A program made the translations under genes and the position numbers. From the NCBI GenBank assembly GCA_902788275.1, contig CADAJV010000017.1, positions 1 through 60,545 on the forward strand: DNA of 60,545 nt, read 5' to 3'. Positions 51,363 to 59,939 of this stretch are shown in pieces; position 1 is the first letter of the stretch; each line of letters starts with the position of its first letter. The stretch is from an uncultured Bacteroidales bacterium. GTDB lineage: Bacteria; Bacteroidota; Bacteroidia; Bacteroidales; Bacteroidaceae. The notes under the pieces are model-generated. The model saw only the letters and a program-made list of their open reading frames with translations, did not search any database and was not told the origin of the DNA.

Positions 51363-53621
51363 ATGCGCAAGTTTGCCGTCTGCATAATAGCATTACTGTT
51401 CTCCAGCCTGACGCTGACGGCTCAGGAGGAGGAGATGGAGAGATTTGTCTCTGCCCTGATGGAGAAGATGACCGTAGAGGAGAAGATCGGCCAGCTCAAC
51501 CTGATGCCCGGCAGTTCCTTCACTACAGGGGAGCCGAAAGACAATCCGCTGCTACAGCTTGCGGCTGACGGCAAGCTGGGAGCTGTGCTCAACCTGTGCG
51601 GAGAGAAAGACCTGAGGATGCTGCAGGATGTGGCTACACGCCAAAGCAGACTCGGCATTCCCGTGATGGCAGGTCTGGATGTGGTCCACGGCTATGAGAC
51701 AGTATTTCCTATTCCGCTGGCCATGTCGTGCAGCTGGGACATGGAGGCCATAGAGCAATCGGCACGCATTGCTGCCAAGGAAGCTACAGCAGACGGTATC
51801 TGCTGGACATTCAGCCCGATGGTTGACATTGCCCTTGATGCCAGATGGGGACGTATAGCTGAGGGCAGCGGAGAAGACCCGTTCTTAGGCAGCTGCATAG
51901 CCGAGGCGATGGTGAGAGGCTACCAGGGCGACTTCAGCGAACAGAACATGATGGCCTGCGTCAAGCACTATGCGCTCTACGGAGCTGCTGAGGCAGGACG
52001 CGACTACAACACGGTGGATATGAGCCGCATACGCATGTTTAACCAGTTTATGCCTCCCTACAAAGCTGCGGCTGAGGCTGGTGCGGGCTCATTTATGACC
52101 TCATTCAACATTGTGGAGTATGTGCCTGCCACAGCCAACCGCTGGCTGCTGGACGATGTGCTGCGCAAGGGTTGGAACTGGAACGGTTTCATCGTTACTG
52201 ACTATGGCTCTATAGAAGAAATGTCGGCCCACGGACTGGGCAATCTCGCCAAAGCGTCTGCCATGGCACTGAAAGCCGGCACCGACATGGATATGTGTTC
52301 GGGCGGATTTATAAAGACGCTATCCCAATCACTGAACGACGGCAAGATAACCATGGAAGATATCGACAATGCTTGCCGACGTGTGCTGGAGGCCAAATAC
52401 AAGCTGGGACTCTTTCAAGACCCTTACCGTTTCCTAGATGCCAAGCGTCGCGCCACCGATATTTATACAGCAGAGCACAGACTCCTTGCCCGCCAAACGG
52501 CAGCAAAGACTTTTGTGCTGCTGAAAAACGAAGGCAACATCCTGCCGCTAAAACCGCAAGGACGTATTGCCCTGATAGGACCGATGGCTCACAACGCTGC
52601 CAACATGGTGGGAACATGGGCACCGATGGCCCAGCGCTCGAGAGTGACATCGCTGAAGGAGACGATGGAGCAGCGGCTGAAAGGCAAGGCACAAATTGAT
52701 TATGCCCAAGGCAGCAATTTCACCAGCGACCCGGTGCTACAAGCCGACGGCGGAGCATGGATAGCCGCACCATGGAAAAATCCCGACACACTTTTGGCAG
52801 AAGCCATCAGTGTGGCAGAGAAGGCTGACGTAATCGTATGTGCTATGGGCGAGGAGTCGGAGATGAGCGGCGAAAGCCACTGCCGTGCCTCACTGGAGAT
52901 ATTTGATGCCCAGCAAAAGCTGCTTGAGCAACTGCTGAAATTAGGCAAGCCGATAGTGCTGCTTAACTTTGCAGGACGCCCCACCGTGATGACATGGGAG
53001 CAGAACCACATACCGGCCATTATGAACGTATGGTTTCCCGGCAGCGAGGCGAGCGATGCCATCTGCGACGTACTCTTTGGCGAGGTTGTACCAAGCGGCA
53101 AGCTCACCGTGTCGATGCCGCAGGCCACCGGTCAGGAACCGCTGTATTACAACCAACTCCCTACGGGCCGACCTGCAGGTGAGAATGCGCAACGTTTCCG
53201 CCTCTACAAGAGCAACTACCTTGATGTGCGCAATGACGCACTCTACCCCTTCGGCTTCGGACTAAGCTACACCACCTTTGAGTACAGCGACATCACCCTT
53301 GACGGTCGCACGGCAAGTGTCAGGGTCAGCAATACCGGCAACTATGATGCCGATGAGATAGTACAACTCTATATCCACGACGTGGAGGCCAGCATCAGCC
53401 GACCGGTGAAGGAGCTGAAAGGCTTCAAGCGCATACATCTGGCCAAAGGCGAGAGCACAGAGGTGAGCTTCACGATTACTGACGACATGCTCAAATTCTA
53501 CAACCAAGAGCTTGACTATGTGCTTGAGCCGGGTGATTTCGAGATAATGATTGGGCCCGACAGCAACATCAAGAACCTGAAGAAAACCATTCTCAGCATT
53601 ACTGACAGCACAAACCAATAA
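51363..53621 (+). CDS. bglX: Family 3 beta-glucosidase, BglX-like
   Basis: A 752-residue exported glycoside hydrolase that removes beta-linked glucose or related sugars from oligosaccharide ends. Signal peptide MRKFAVCIIALLFSSLTLTA, GH3 barrel (MTVEEKIGQLNLMPG; GLDVVHGYETVFPIPLAMSCSWD; WGRIAEGSGEDPFLG; VKHYALYG), and nucleophile Asp280 in FIVTDYGSI. The alpha/beta sandwich (ALIGPMAHNAANMVGTWA; MGEESEMSGESH) follows, then the fibronectin-like domain (YPFGFGLSYTTFEYSD; VSNTGNYDADEIVQLYIHD). All parts are complete, so it should be active. It is followed 12 bases later by a secreted beta-helix protein. Confidence 0.93.
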   Translation: MRKFAVCIIALLFSSLTLTAQEEEMERFVSALMEKMTVEEKIGQLNLMPGSSFTTGEPKDNPLLQLAADGKLGAVLNLCGEKDLRMLQDVATRQSRLGIPVMAGLDVVHGYETVFPIPLAMSCSWDMEAIEQSARIAAKEATADGICWTFSPMVDIALDARWGRIAEGSGEDPFLGSCIAEAMVRGYQGDFSEQNMMACVKHYALYGAAEAGRDYNTVDMSRIRMFNQFMPPYKAAAEAGAGSFMTSFNIVEYVPATANRWLLDDVLRKGWNWNGFIVTDYGSIEEMSAHGLGNLAKASAMALKAGTDMDMCSGGFIKTLSQSLNDGKITMEDIDNACRRVLEAKYKLGLFQDPYRFLDAKRRATDIYTAEHRLLARQTAAKTFVLLKNEGNILPLKPQGRIALIGPMAHNAANMVGTWAPMAQRSRVTSLKETMEQRLKGKAQIDYAQGSNFTSDPVLQADGGAWIAAPWKNPDTLLAEAISVAEKADVIVCAMGEESEMSGESHCRASLEIFDAQQKLLEQLLKLGKPIVLLNFAGRPTVMTWEQNHIPAIMNVWFPGSEASDAICDVLFGEVVPSGKLTVSMPQATGQEPLYYNQLPTGRPAGENAQRFRLYKSNYLDVRNDALYPFGFGLSYTTFEYSDITLDGRTASVRVSNTGNYDADEIVQLYIHDVEASISRPVKELKGFKRIHLAKGESTEVSFTITDDMLKFYNQELDYVLEPGDFEIMIGPDSNIKNLKKTILSITDSTNQ

Positions 53622-53633
53622 ACACACAACACT

Positions 53634-55235
53634 ATGAAAAAGATTGCCCTGTTTTTGATTGCAGTGTGCGGATGCCTCATCAGCATGAGCGGCGCACCTA
53701 AGCAGAAAGTGGTGAAGGTAAAGAGCGCCACAGAACTGGTGCAGGCTATTGCCAGCAACACCAAGATTGTCATCACCACCTCAGAGCCCCTTAACATCAC
53801 CAAGGCTGTTGATGGCATGATTGCAGCAGGAGAGATTCCCGCCATCGACTGGGATGCCCCCGAGCTGGACTTCGGTATATATTTTGATCAGGAGTACGAT
53901 GGGCCCGAATTGATTATCGCTGGCATGATAGGCCTTACCATCGAAGGCAACGGAGATAAACCTGTAGAACTGCAGGTCACTCCGCGCTATACCGATGTGC
54001 TGCACTTTGAGAACTGCGAAAACCTCACACTTAACAACCTCAAGTTCGGCCACACAGATGGCGGCACATGCAGCAGCGGCGTACTCACCTTCAACGACTG
54101 CCGCACCGCCAATATCAACGGCTGCGACATCTACGGCTGCGGCGAGGTTGGAATGTACATAAGCCATTGCAGCAATCTGCTGGTGAACAACACTACCATC
54201 CATGATTGCTCTGAGCGTGCAATGTATATTGACATGGGTGACAATCAGAGCAGTGGACTCACGTTCAGCAACAGCACCTTTACCAAGTGCCAGAGTGGCG
54301 TTATGATAGGCGAAGGCACAAATAACGTAGTTTTCAACAACTGCAAATTCATGGAAAACATGGGCGAACTCTTCTGGCTGCGGAGCCATGTCACTCTCAA
54401 CAACTGCGATGTGGAGCACCACTATAGCGATGATAGCGACAATCAGTTTATCACCCGCAACGGCGGAACGTGGCAGACCGACTATCGTGATGCAAGTGAA
54501 TACCCCGACATCGAACCTGATAATGAAGACGACTACACCGCCGAATATAATGCCATAATTAAGCGCTACGCTTGGGAAGGCTACCTTGATGCAACGACTC
54601 ATTTCCGCCTTGAACTGGAGCAGGCCAACAACAACCTTGTAATCGGCGAGATGACTTACTTCCGCAAAAACGGCAAAGTGAGCGATATACCTGTCTATGG
54701 CACCTTCCGCGAGATAGGCGACGGCGAATGGCTGCTACTGCATGAATACAACGAACGCAAGGAGTGCGGCACCATCACCATTGACATCGGTGCCAACGAT
54801 GCCATATATGCCGGCACTTGGAGCAATGGCAATAAAGAGATGAAGATGACCAAGACAGAGAAAGTCAGTTTCTCCGAAGGCAAGCACGAGACATTCTTCC
54901 AGCCCGCCTCACCTGCAGAGATGAATGGCGAGTTTGGCTTTTCCTTTGTAAAGAGCGAAGAGCCTCTTGTTGAAGGTGGCGGCTATGCCAAGCTCACTCC
55001 GTATGGCAGCGATATGGTTCGCTGGGAGATAAACAACATCAGCAGTGGCATTGCCGAGGCCAACGGTGAAAGCATTATCGAGTTCAACACTTTCATGGGC
55101 AACTACCAGAACTTTGACTTCCGTGCCTTTATCTATAAGGACTGCCTCTACATTATGCGCACCAATCCCGACGATGGTCGGGTAGAAGATTGGGGCGTAG
55201 CCGGCACACTGGAAGGCATCTACCTGAGAAAATAA
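53634..55235 (+). CDS. Secreted right-handed beta-helix repeat protein
   Basis: A 533-residue exported product (signal MKKIALFLIAVCGCLISMSGA). Residues about 95-280 form a parallel beta-helix with ladder-like Asn/Cys positions: NCENLTLNNLKFGHTDGGTCSSGVLTFNDCRTANINGCDIYGCGEVGMYISHCSNLLVNNTTIHDC. A calcium/acid-rich segment follows (DIEPDNEDDYTAEYNA), then a beta-rich C-terminal half. Many such proteins are polysaccharide lyases or surface adhesins; no catalytic residues can be named. The GH3 enzyme just upstream hints at joint glycan use. Confidence 0.8.
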   Translation: MKKIALFLIAVCGCLISMSGAPKQKVVKVKSATELVQAIASNTKIVITTSEPLNITKAVDGMIAAGEIPAIDWDAPELDFGIYFDQEYDGPELIIAGMIGLTIEGNGDKPVELQVTPRYTDVLHFENCENLTLNNLKFGHTDGGTCSSGVLTFNDCRTANINGCDIYGCGEVGMYISHCSNLLVNNTTIHDCSERAMYIDMGDNQSSGLTFSNSTFTKCQSGVMIGEGTNNVVFNNCKFMENMGELFWLRSHVTLNNCDVEHHYSDDSDNQFITRNGGTWQTDYRDASEYPDIEPDNEDDYTAEYNAIIKRYAWEGYLDATTHFRLELEQANNNLVIGEMTYFRKNGKVSDIPVYGTFREIGDGEWLLLHEYNERKECGTITIDIGANDAIYAGTWSNGNKEMKMTKTEKVSFSEGKHETFFQPASPAEMNGEFGFSFVKSEEPLVEGGGYAKLTPYGSDMVRWEINNISSGIAEANGESIIEFNTFMGNYQNFDFRAFIYKDCLYIMRTNPDDGRVEDWGVAGTLEGIYLRK

Positions 55236-55287
55236 GAACACGAGCAAGACTGTAGAAACTATTGGTCTCTCTAAAAAAGCAAAAAAC

Positions 55288-56151
55288 ATGATTGCAGCAT
55301 CAGAACTGATTATCAACGAGGACGGCAGCATCTTTCATCTCCATCTGCGACCGGAACAGCTGGCCCACAAGGTAATCCTCGTTGGCGACCCCGGCAGGGT
55401 GAGCACCATAGCTGCACACTTCGACAGTCAGGAAACCGAGGTTGAGAGCCGCGAGTTTCACACTATCACCGGCAGTTACCGAGGCAAGCGAATCAGCGTT
55501 GTCTCCACCGGCATCGGCTGCGACAATATAGACATAGTGCTTACCGAGCTCGATGCCCTGGTCAATATCGACTTCAACACTCGCGAGGTCAAGCAGACTC
55601 TCACCCAACTGGAGATAGTAAGACTCGGCACCTGCGGTGGCTTGCAGGACTACACCCCGGTGGGCACGTTCATAGCCTCGCAGAAGAGCATCGGCTTTGA
55701 CGGGCTGCTCAACTTCTATGCCTATCGTGACAGGGTCTGCGACCTCGATATGGAAGATGACTTCCTTCACTATATGCGCTGGAAGCAACCCTTATGTCTG
55801 CCTTATGTCATTGACGCTGACCCCTCACTGCTTGACCGCATAGCCCAGGAAGATATGGTAAGAGGCATCACCATTGCCTGCAACGGATTCTATGGTCCGC
55901 AGGGACGTCGGCTGCGACTGCCGCTTGCCGACCCCGAACAGAACAGCAAGGTGGAAGAATACGAATACCAAGGGCTGCGCATCACCAACTACGAGATGGA
56001 GAGTAGTGCCGTAGCAGGCATGAGCGCCATGCTCGGCCATAAGGCCATGACCTGCTGCATGGTAGTTGCCGGCCGTCGCACCGGTGAAGCTGACACCAGC
56101 TACAAGAACACTATTGACACACTCATTATCAAAGTGCTTGACAGGATATGA
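55288..56151 (+). CDS. Uridine/purine nucleoside phosphorylase family protein
   Basis: A 287-residue phosphorylase that splits a nucleoside with phosphate to base and ribose-1-phosphate. The phosphate-binding GDPGRVSTIAAHFDS, the STGIGCDNIDIVLTELDAL block, RLGTCGGLQ and the sugar-binding NYEMESSAVAGMSAMLGHKAMT are all conserved, in the order of uridine phosphorylase-type enzymes. Substrate cannot be fixed. Its stop codon overlaps the start of the next gene (ATGA). Confidence 0.9.
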   Translation: MIAASELIINEDGSIFHLHLRPEQLAHKVILVGDPGRVSTIAAHFDSQETEVESREFHTITGSYRGKRISVVSTGIGCDNIDIVLTELDALVNIDFNTREVKQTLTQLEIVRLGTCGGLQDYTPVGTFIASQKSIGFDGLLNFYAYRDRVCDLDMEDDFLHYMRWKQPLCLPYVIDADPSLLDRIAQEDMVRGITIACNGFYGPQGRRLRLPLADPEQNSKVEEYEYQGLRITNYEMESSAVAGMSAMLGHKAMTCCMVVAGRRTGEADTSYKNTIDTLIIKVLDRI

Positions 56152-56885
56152 GCGAACCCGCAATCATGATAACGGCAGCTGACAAAGCCGAAGGCTTCGC
56201 GAGCGGCTCGCCAATGATCACGCCAACGGCGCGGACTGGCATTAAAGAGCCGCGAGAGCATAGCGACAAAGCCGAAGGCTTCGCGAGCGGCTCGCCAACG
56301 ATCACGCCAACGGCGCGGACTGGCATTAAAGAGCCGCGAGAGCATAGCGACAAAGCCGAAGGCTTCGCGAGCGGCTCGCCAATGATCACGCCAACGGCGT
56401 GGACTGGCATTAAAGAGCCGCGAGAGCATAGCGACAAAGCCGAAGGCTATGCCCAGTTTCTGGAGCAGGTGACATACTACATAGAAGCCTCGCCCCACGA
56501 GGTATCAGTGATGGCCAACATATCTGCAGCCTTACGCGAAACCTTCGGATTCTTTTGGGTGGGTTTCTATCTGGTACGCAACGAAGAACTGATACTGGGC
56601 CCATTTCAAGGCAGTATGGCCTGCACTACCATCAAGTATGGTCGCGGTGTGTGCGGCACAGCATGGCAGAGGAAGCAGAGCATCGTCGTAGCTGACGTGG
56701 AGCAGTTTCCCGGCCACATAGCATGCAGCAGCCTTTCCCGCTCAGAGATAGTAGTGCCCCTCATCAGTGAGGGAGAGGTAAAAGCCGTGCTCGATATCGA
56801 CAGCGACAGCCTCGCCGCTTTTGACGAGACAGACCGCCAGGCACTTGAGCAACTCGCAGCCCTTATTGCCAAGCAGATTTATTGA
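56148..56885 (+). CDS. msrC: Free methionine-(R)-sulfoxide reductase with a repeat-expanded N-terminus
   Basis: A 245-residue GAF-domain enzyme of the fRMsr type that reduces free methionine-R-sulfoxide. The three functional cysteines are Cys159 (SMACTTI), Cys169 (GRGVCGTAW) and Cys193 (GHIACSS); their spacing of 10 and 24 equals that of E. coli Cys84, Cys94 and Cys118. The GAF domain starts near residue 101; typical proteins have only about 15 residues before it. Here residues 12-95 are three 28-residue repeats (DKAEGFASGSPMITPTARTG, then IKEPREHS) made by three in-frame family A elements. The start ATG overlaps the stop of the phosphorylase gene. The next gene, mnmE, begins one base after the stop. 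Confidence 0.88.
   Translation: MSEPAIMITAADKAEGFASGSPMITPTARTGIKEPREHSDKAEGFASGSPTITPTARTGIKEPREHSDKAEGFASGSPMITPTAWTGIKEPREHSDKAEGYAQFLEQVTYYIEASPHEVSVMANISAALRETFGFFWVGFYLVRNEELILGPFQGSMACTTIKYGRGVCGTAWQRKQSIVVADVEQFPGHIACSSLSRSEIVVPLISEGEVKAVLDIDSDSLAAFDETDRQALEQLAALIAKQIY
56181..56446 (+). repeat. Three 84-bp family A units plus a 14-bp partial unit inside msrC
   Basis: Units at 56181-56264, 56265-56348 and 56349-56432 are nearly identical; GACAAAGCCGAAGG at 56433-56446 starts a fourth. 84 is divisible by three and the unit has no stop in this frame. The unit resembles the intergenic element 36584-36667, which has the same 84-bp length. Confidence 0.95.
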
Positions 56886-56886
56886 C

Positions 56887-58203
56887 ATGCCTGACTTTGA
56901 TACCTCCCTCCAGACTATCTGCGCCATAGCCACTCCCACAGGCGGCGCTATAGGGATAGTACGTGTCTCCGGTCCGGAGGCCATCAGTATTGTCGACTCT
57001 ATATTCCGTGTCAAAACTGGCAAGCCCCTCAAGGAGCGCAAAGCCTACACCATTGCCTATGGCACAATCTCTGACGACAACGGTGATGAGCTTGACGATG
57101 TACTCGCGAGCCTCTTCCGGGCCCCTCACAGCTATACCGGCGAAGACTCGGTAGAGTTAGCCTGTCATGGTTCCCCCTATATATTAAATAAGGTGCTGCA
57201 ACTGCTCACAAGCCACGGTTGCCGCATGGCCGAAGCTGGCGAATACACCCGGCGGGCCTTCCTCAATGGCAAGATGGACCTCAGCCAGGCAGAGGGCGTT
57301 GCCGACCTCATTGCAGCCCGCTCGGCAGCTGGTCACCGGTTGGCATACAGCCAGATGAGAGGCTCCGTAAGCCAACGGTTAGGCGAGCTGCGCAACCGAC
57401 TCCTGCAACTTACCAGCCTGCTGGAGCTGGAGCTGGACTTTTCCGACCACGAAGACCTAGAGTTTGCCGATCGCCATGAGCTGCTGAGCCTGGCCCGACA
57501 GACCGCCGCAGAGATAAGCCGTCTCGCTGCCACCTTTACCGCCGGCAATGCCCTTAAGGAGGGAGTGAGCGTAGCCATCGTCGGAGCACCCAATGTAGGC
57601 AAATCGACCCTGCTCAATGCACTGGTAGGCGATGACCGAGCCATCGTCAGTCCGGAGAGCGGCACCACCCGCGACCTTATAGAGGACACCACCACCCTCG
57701 GAGGCATCCTCTTCCGCTTTATCGATACCGCAGGACTGCGCCACACCACCAACCGCATAGAGCAGATAGGCATAGAGCGCACCGCCGCTGCTGCTGCCAA
57801 GGCACGCATCATTATCATGATGACCCAGCCGGGGGTACCCTACCCCTCCTTGGCCACACGCCAAGACCAGACCGTCATCCGCATCGAGAACAAGACCCCC
57901 TCCTTTCAAGCCATCAACGGCACAGGCCTGCCATGGCTGGAGCAGCAGCTCATCAATGCAGCCAAAGCCACGGGCGATGACACAACCACCGTACTTATCA
58001 GCAACATCCGGCATAAGCAAGCCCTTGACCTTGCCCATGCCGACCTGTTGCGCACCATAGAGAGCCTGCAAGACGGAGTAAGCACAGACCTCGTAGCCGA
58101 GGACCTGCGCCAATGTCTCTCCCACTTGGCCGAGATAGTCGGTGAAGTCACCACCCCCGATGTGCTGTCCAACATCTTCAGCCACTTCTGCGTGGGAAAG
58201 TAG
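56887..58203 (+). CDS. mnmE: tRNA modification GTPase MnmE
   Basis: A 438-residue GTPase that with MnmG places (carboxymethyl)aminomethyl groups on wobble uridine 34 of some tRNAs. The N-terminal folate-binding domain (TICAIATPTGGAIGIVRVSGP), the helical domain, and the G domain (GAPNVGKSTLLN at about 233-244; DTAGLR; SGTTRDLIED) are complete, and the invariant C-terminal C-x-G-K is present as FCVGK. The frame opens at 56821 inside the previous gene, but MPDFDTSLQTICAIATPTG at 56887 matches the family. The last 16 bases before the stop are duplicated just downstream. Confidence 0.96.
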   Translation: MPDFDTSLQTICAIATPTGGAIGIVRVSGPEAISIVDSIFRVKTGKPLKERKAYTIAYGTISDDNGDELDDVLASLFRAPHSYTGEDSVELACHGSPYILNKVLQLLTSHGCRMAEAGEYTRRAFLNGKMDLSQAEGVADLIAARSAAGHRLAYSQMRGSVSQRLGELRNRLLQLTSLLELELDFSDHEDLEFADRHELLSLARQTAAEISRLAATFTAGNALKEGVSVAIVGAPNVGKSTLLNALVGDDRAIVSPESGTTRDLIEDTTTLGGILFRFIDTAGLRHTTNRIEQIGIERTAAAAAKARIIIMMTQPGVPYPSLATRQDQTVIRIENKTPSFQAINGTGLPWLEQQLINAAKATGDDTTTVLISNIRHKQALDLAHADLLRTIESLQDGVSTDLVAEDLRQCLSHLAEIVGEVTTPDVLSNIFSHFCVGK

Positions 58204-58220
58204 ATTCTGCGTGGGAAAGT
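58186..58220 (+). repeat. Direct repeat of the mnmE 3' end, possible attachment site
   Basis: TTCTGCGTGGGAAAGT occurs at 58186-58201 (mnmE codons FCVGK and stop) and again at 58205-58220. The mnmE/trmE 3' end is the known target of SGI1-type integrative elements. Beyond it, 58221-58428 is A+T-rich with repeated TTTGCAGATTTT words and no gene. Confidence 0.6.
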
Positions 58221-58428
58221 GATTTTTTGCAAAGAAAAGCATATTATCTGCAAATATAGCCCGTAAATCACATCATTTCAGGCATTTAAATTTCGTCCGT
58301 TTTTGCAGATTTTTGATTTTTAACTTCGATATTTGCAGATTTTCGCCCGTTTTGTCCCCCATCTGTCCCCCGAGATAGTCGAAAACAGCCGAGGGACAAA
58401 AATATCTCATGGGTGGTGATTTACATTT

Positions 58429-59187
58429 TTACTCGTGTTTTGGCAGATATACATTCCAGCTTAAACAATGTAACGCTCCACCTTTTTTTGCTATCTCTTT
58501 CATTTCTATTTGACGAATATTGCAATTAGGGAAAGCAGTTTGAATATATTGTAAGGCTATTGCATCTTCGTCAATGATGTTTTTACCTACCTGAAGAAAG
58601 TTGATATATGCCCAGTTGAACTCATAACAAGGAGTATCAACTTTGTCCTTGAAACGAATTTCTGTAACTTCAAAGCCATAACTTTCAAGAATCCAACGGA
58701 TGGATGCAGCTTCTTCAGGATAACAATCACCATGATTACCCATCAGTATTCGATTATCACCACACCATTTGATGAAACCATCTGAATGTCCATACACATC
58801 ATCTTCATGTGAAGTCCAGGGAATAATGATAACAGGATGCCCAATTTCAGATTCCAGCAAAACCTTGAAATCTGTATCTCCTTTCTCACGTCCATTTTCC
58901 ATAAATACTTTATCAGTCATCACAATATATGGACCGCATGGTACCATATTACCACCATCTATGATAAGGTCAGTCGAACGACAGCTAATCCCCATACCTC
59001 GTAACACTTTGGTAGCATCAGTAATTGTCTCAATATCTTTTTTATTCTTGCTCTTCACAAGATAATCAGGATAATAGCGATACTTCAAAAACTCATTTTC
59101 GCCCAATTGAATCGGCATATAATCGCGAGCCCAATAATCATTTGTAGATTTCAGTTCTTTGGACTCAATTTCCATTTCATTAAGCAC
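58429..59187 (-). CDS. Agmatine/peptidylarginine deiminase family protein, short form
   Basis: A 252-residue member of the guanidino-modifying superfamily. Conserved blocks: TNDYWARDYMPIQL (Trp19-x-Arg21-Asp22), LIIDGGNMV, DVYGHSDGFIKW with the catalytic histidine, and GGALHCLSW with the nucleophilic Cys241. These fit hydrolysis of a guanidino group to a ureido group, as in agmatine deiminase. The roughly 90 residues usually present before the W-x-R-D motif are missing, so it is a short subfamily or lacks its first part. The frame overlaps the upstream gene by 37 bases, so the two are translated together. Base composition is lower in GC than mnmE next door. Confidence 0.75.
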   Translation of the reverse strand: MLNEMEIESKELKSTNDYWARDYMPIQLGENEFLKYRYYPDYLVKSKNKKDIETITDATKVLRGMGISCRSTDLIIDGGNMVPCGPYIVMTDKVFMENGREKGDTDFKVLLESEIGHPVIIIPWTSHEDDVYGHSDGFIKWCGDNRILMGNHGDCYPEEAASIRWILESYGFEVTEIRFKDKVDTPCYEFNWAYINFLQVGKNIIDEDAIALQYIQTAFPNCNIRQIEMKEIAKKGGALHCLSWNVYLPKHE

Positions 59188-59930
59188 ACCTTCAGACGCT
59201 TATAAAACTCTGGATGTCCTTCTTTATTGTCTTTTAACCAAGGAGAGAAATACACGAGGTTTGTATCTTTATCGTGCATTAATGTATCACAACGCACATA
59301 TCTATAACGTCTATCCACAAATCTCGAAAAATCACTATATAGACATTTCCTTTCAGAAACTTCATAATATTCTTCAAGAATATAATCAACCTTACCCTCT
59401 ACTGTTTGTTTGGATGTAAGTAGATTGATACGAGGTTCACGAATATAGCCCACCATACCATTATCATGCTCCAAAAGAACATCATGGCATCTAAATAATT
59501 CCGCACAAGCAATTGGACCGCTTAAAATCGCACTGCCATCTTCACTTATCAACTGACGAATTAAGATGCCACCAAAATATGCACTATCATCGAGAACATA
59601 CTTTTCAACATTCTTTCCTTTACTGTTAGCTCTAGACTCACGCTTAATATTACTGGCAAAATTTAAATCAATCCCTCCAAAGTCATTTACATACCAACAC
59701 AATGGTTTTGACTCCCGTGGATGAGTGATGATATCGCGATTATTCTTGTTGTAGAAGTAAAACTCAATCTCTTTAAAGAGGTATATGATATTTCCCTTCT
59801 GAATAGCAAAACAACTAAACAGCATCTTTGCTATTTGTTCAAAACGTGACTCGACGTCAATGGTGTTCATATTGGCATCAAGAGTCATTAGTTGTTGGAG
59901 TCGTTCTATCATTTGTTTTTTTATAATCAT
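59151..59930 (-). CDS. Hypothetical protein of an AT-rich island
   Basis: A 259-residue protein that I do not recognise with certainty. Features: RFEQIAKMLFSCFAIQKGNIIYLFKEIEFYFYNKNNRDIITHPRESKPLCWYVNDFGGIDLNF and AYFGGILIRQLISEDGSAILSGP. This order (EIEFYFY, a His-Pro turn, GGID and GGILIR) resembles a family of small beta-rich proteins distantly like alkyladenine DNA glycosylase, but that is a guess. It lies 9 bases downstream of the nuclease gene and overlaps the deiminase gene. Confidence 0.55.
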   Translation of the reverse strand: MIIKKQMIERLQQLMTLDANMNTIDVESRFEQIAKMLFSCFAIQKGNIIYLFKEIEFYFYNKNNRDIITHPRESKPLCWYVNDFGGIDLNFASNIKRESRANSKGKNVEKYVLDDSAYFGGILIRQLISEDGSAILSGPIACAELFRCHDVLLEHDNGMVGYIREPRINLLTSKQTVEGKVDYILEEYYEVSERKCLYSDFSRFVDRRYRYVRCDTLMHDKDTNLVYFSPWLKDNKEGHPEFYKRLKVCLMKWKLSPKN

Positions 59931-59939
59931 ACTGTTACA

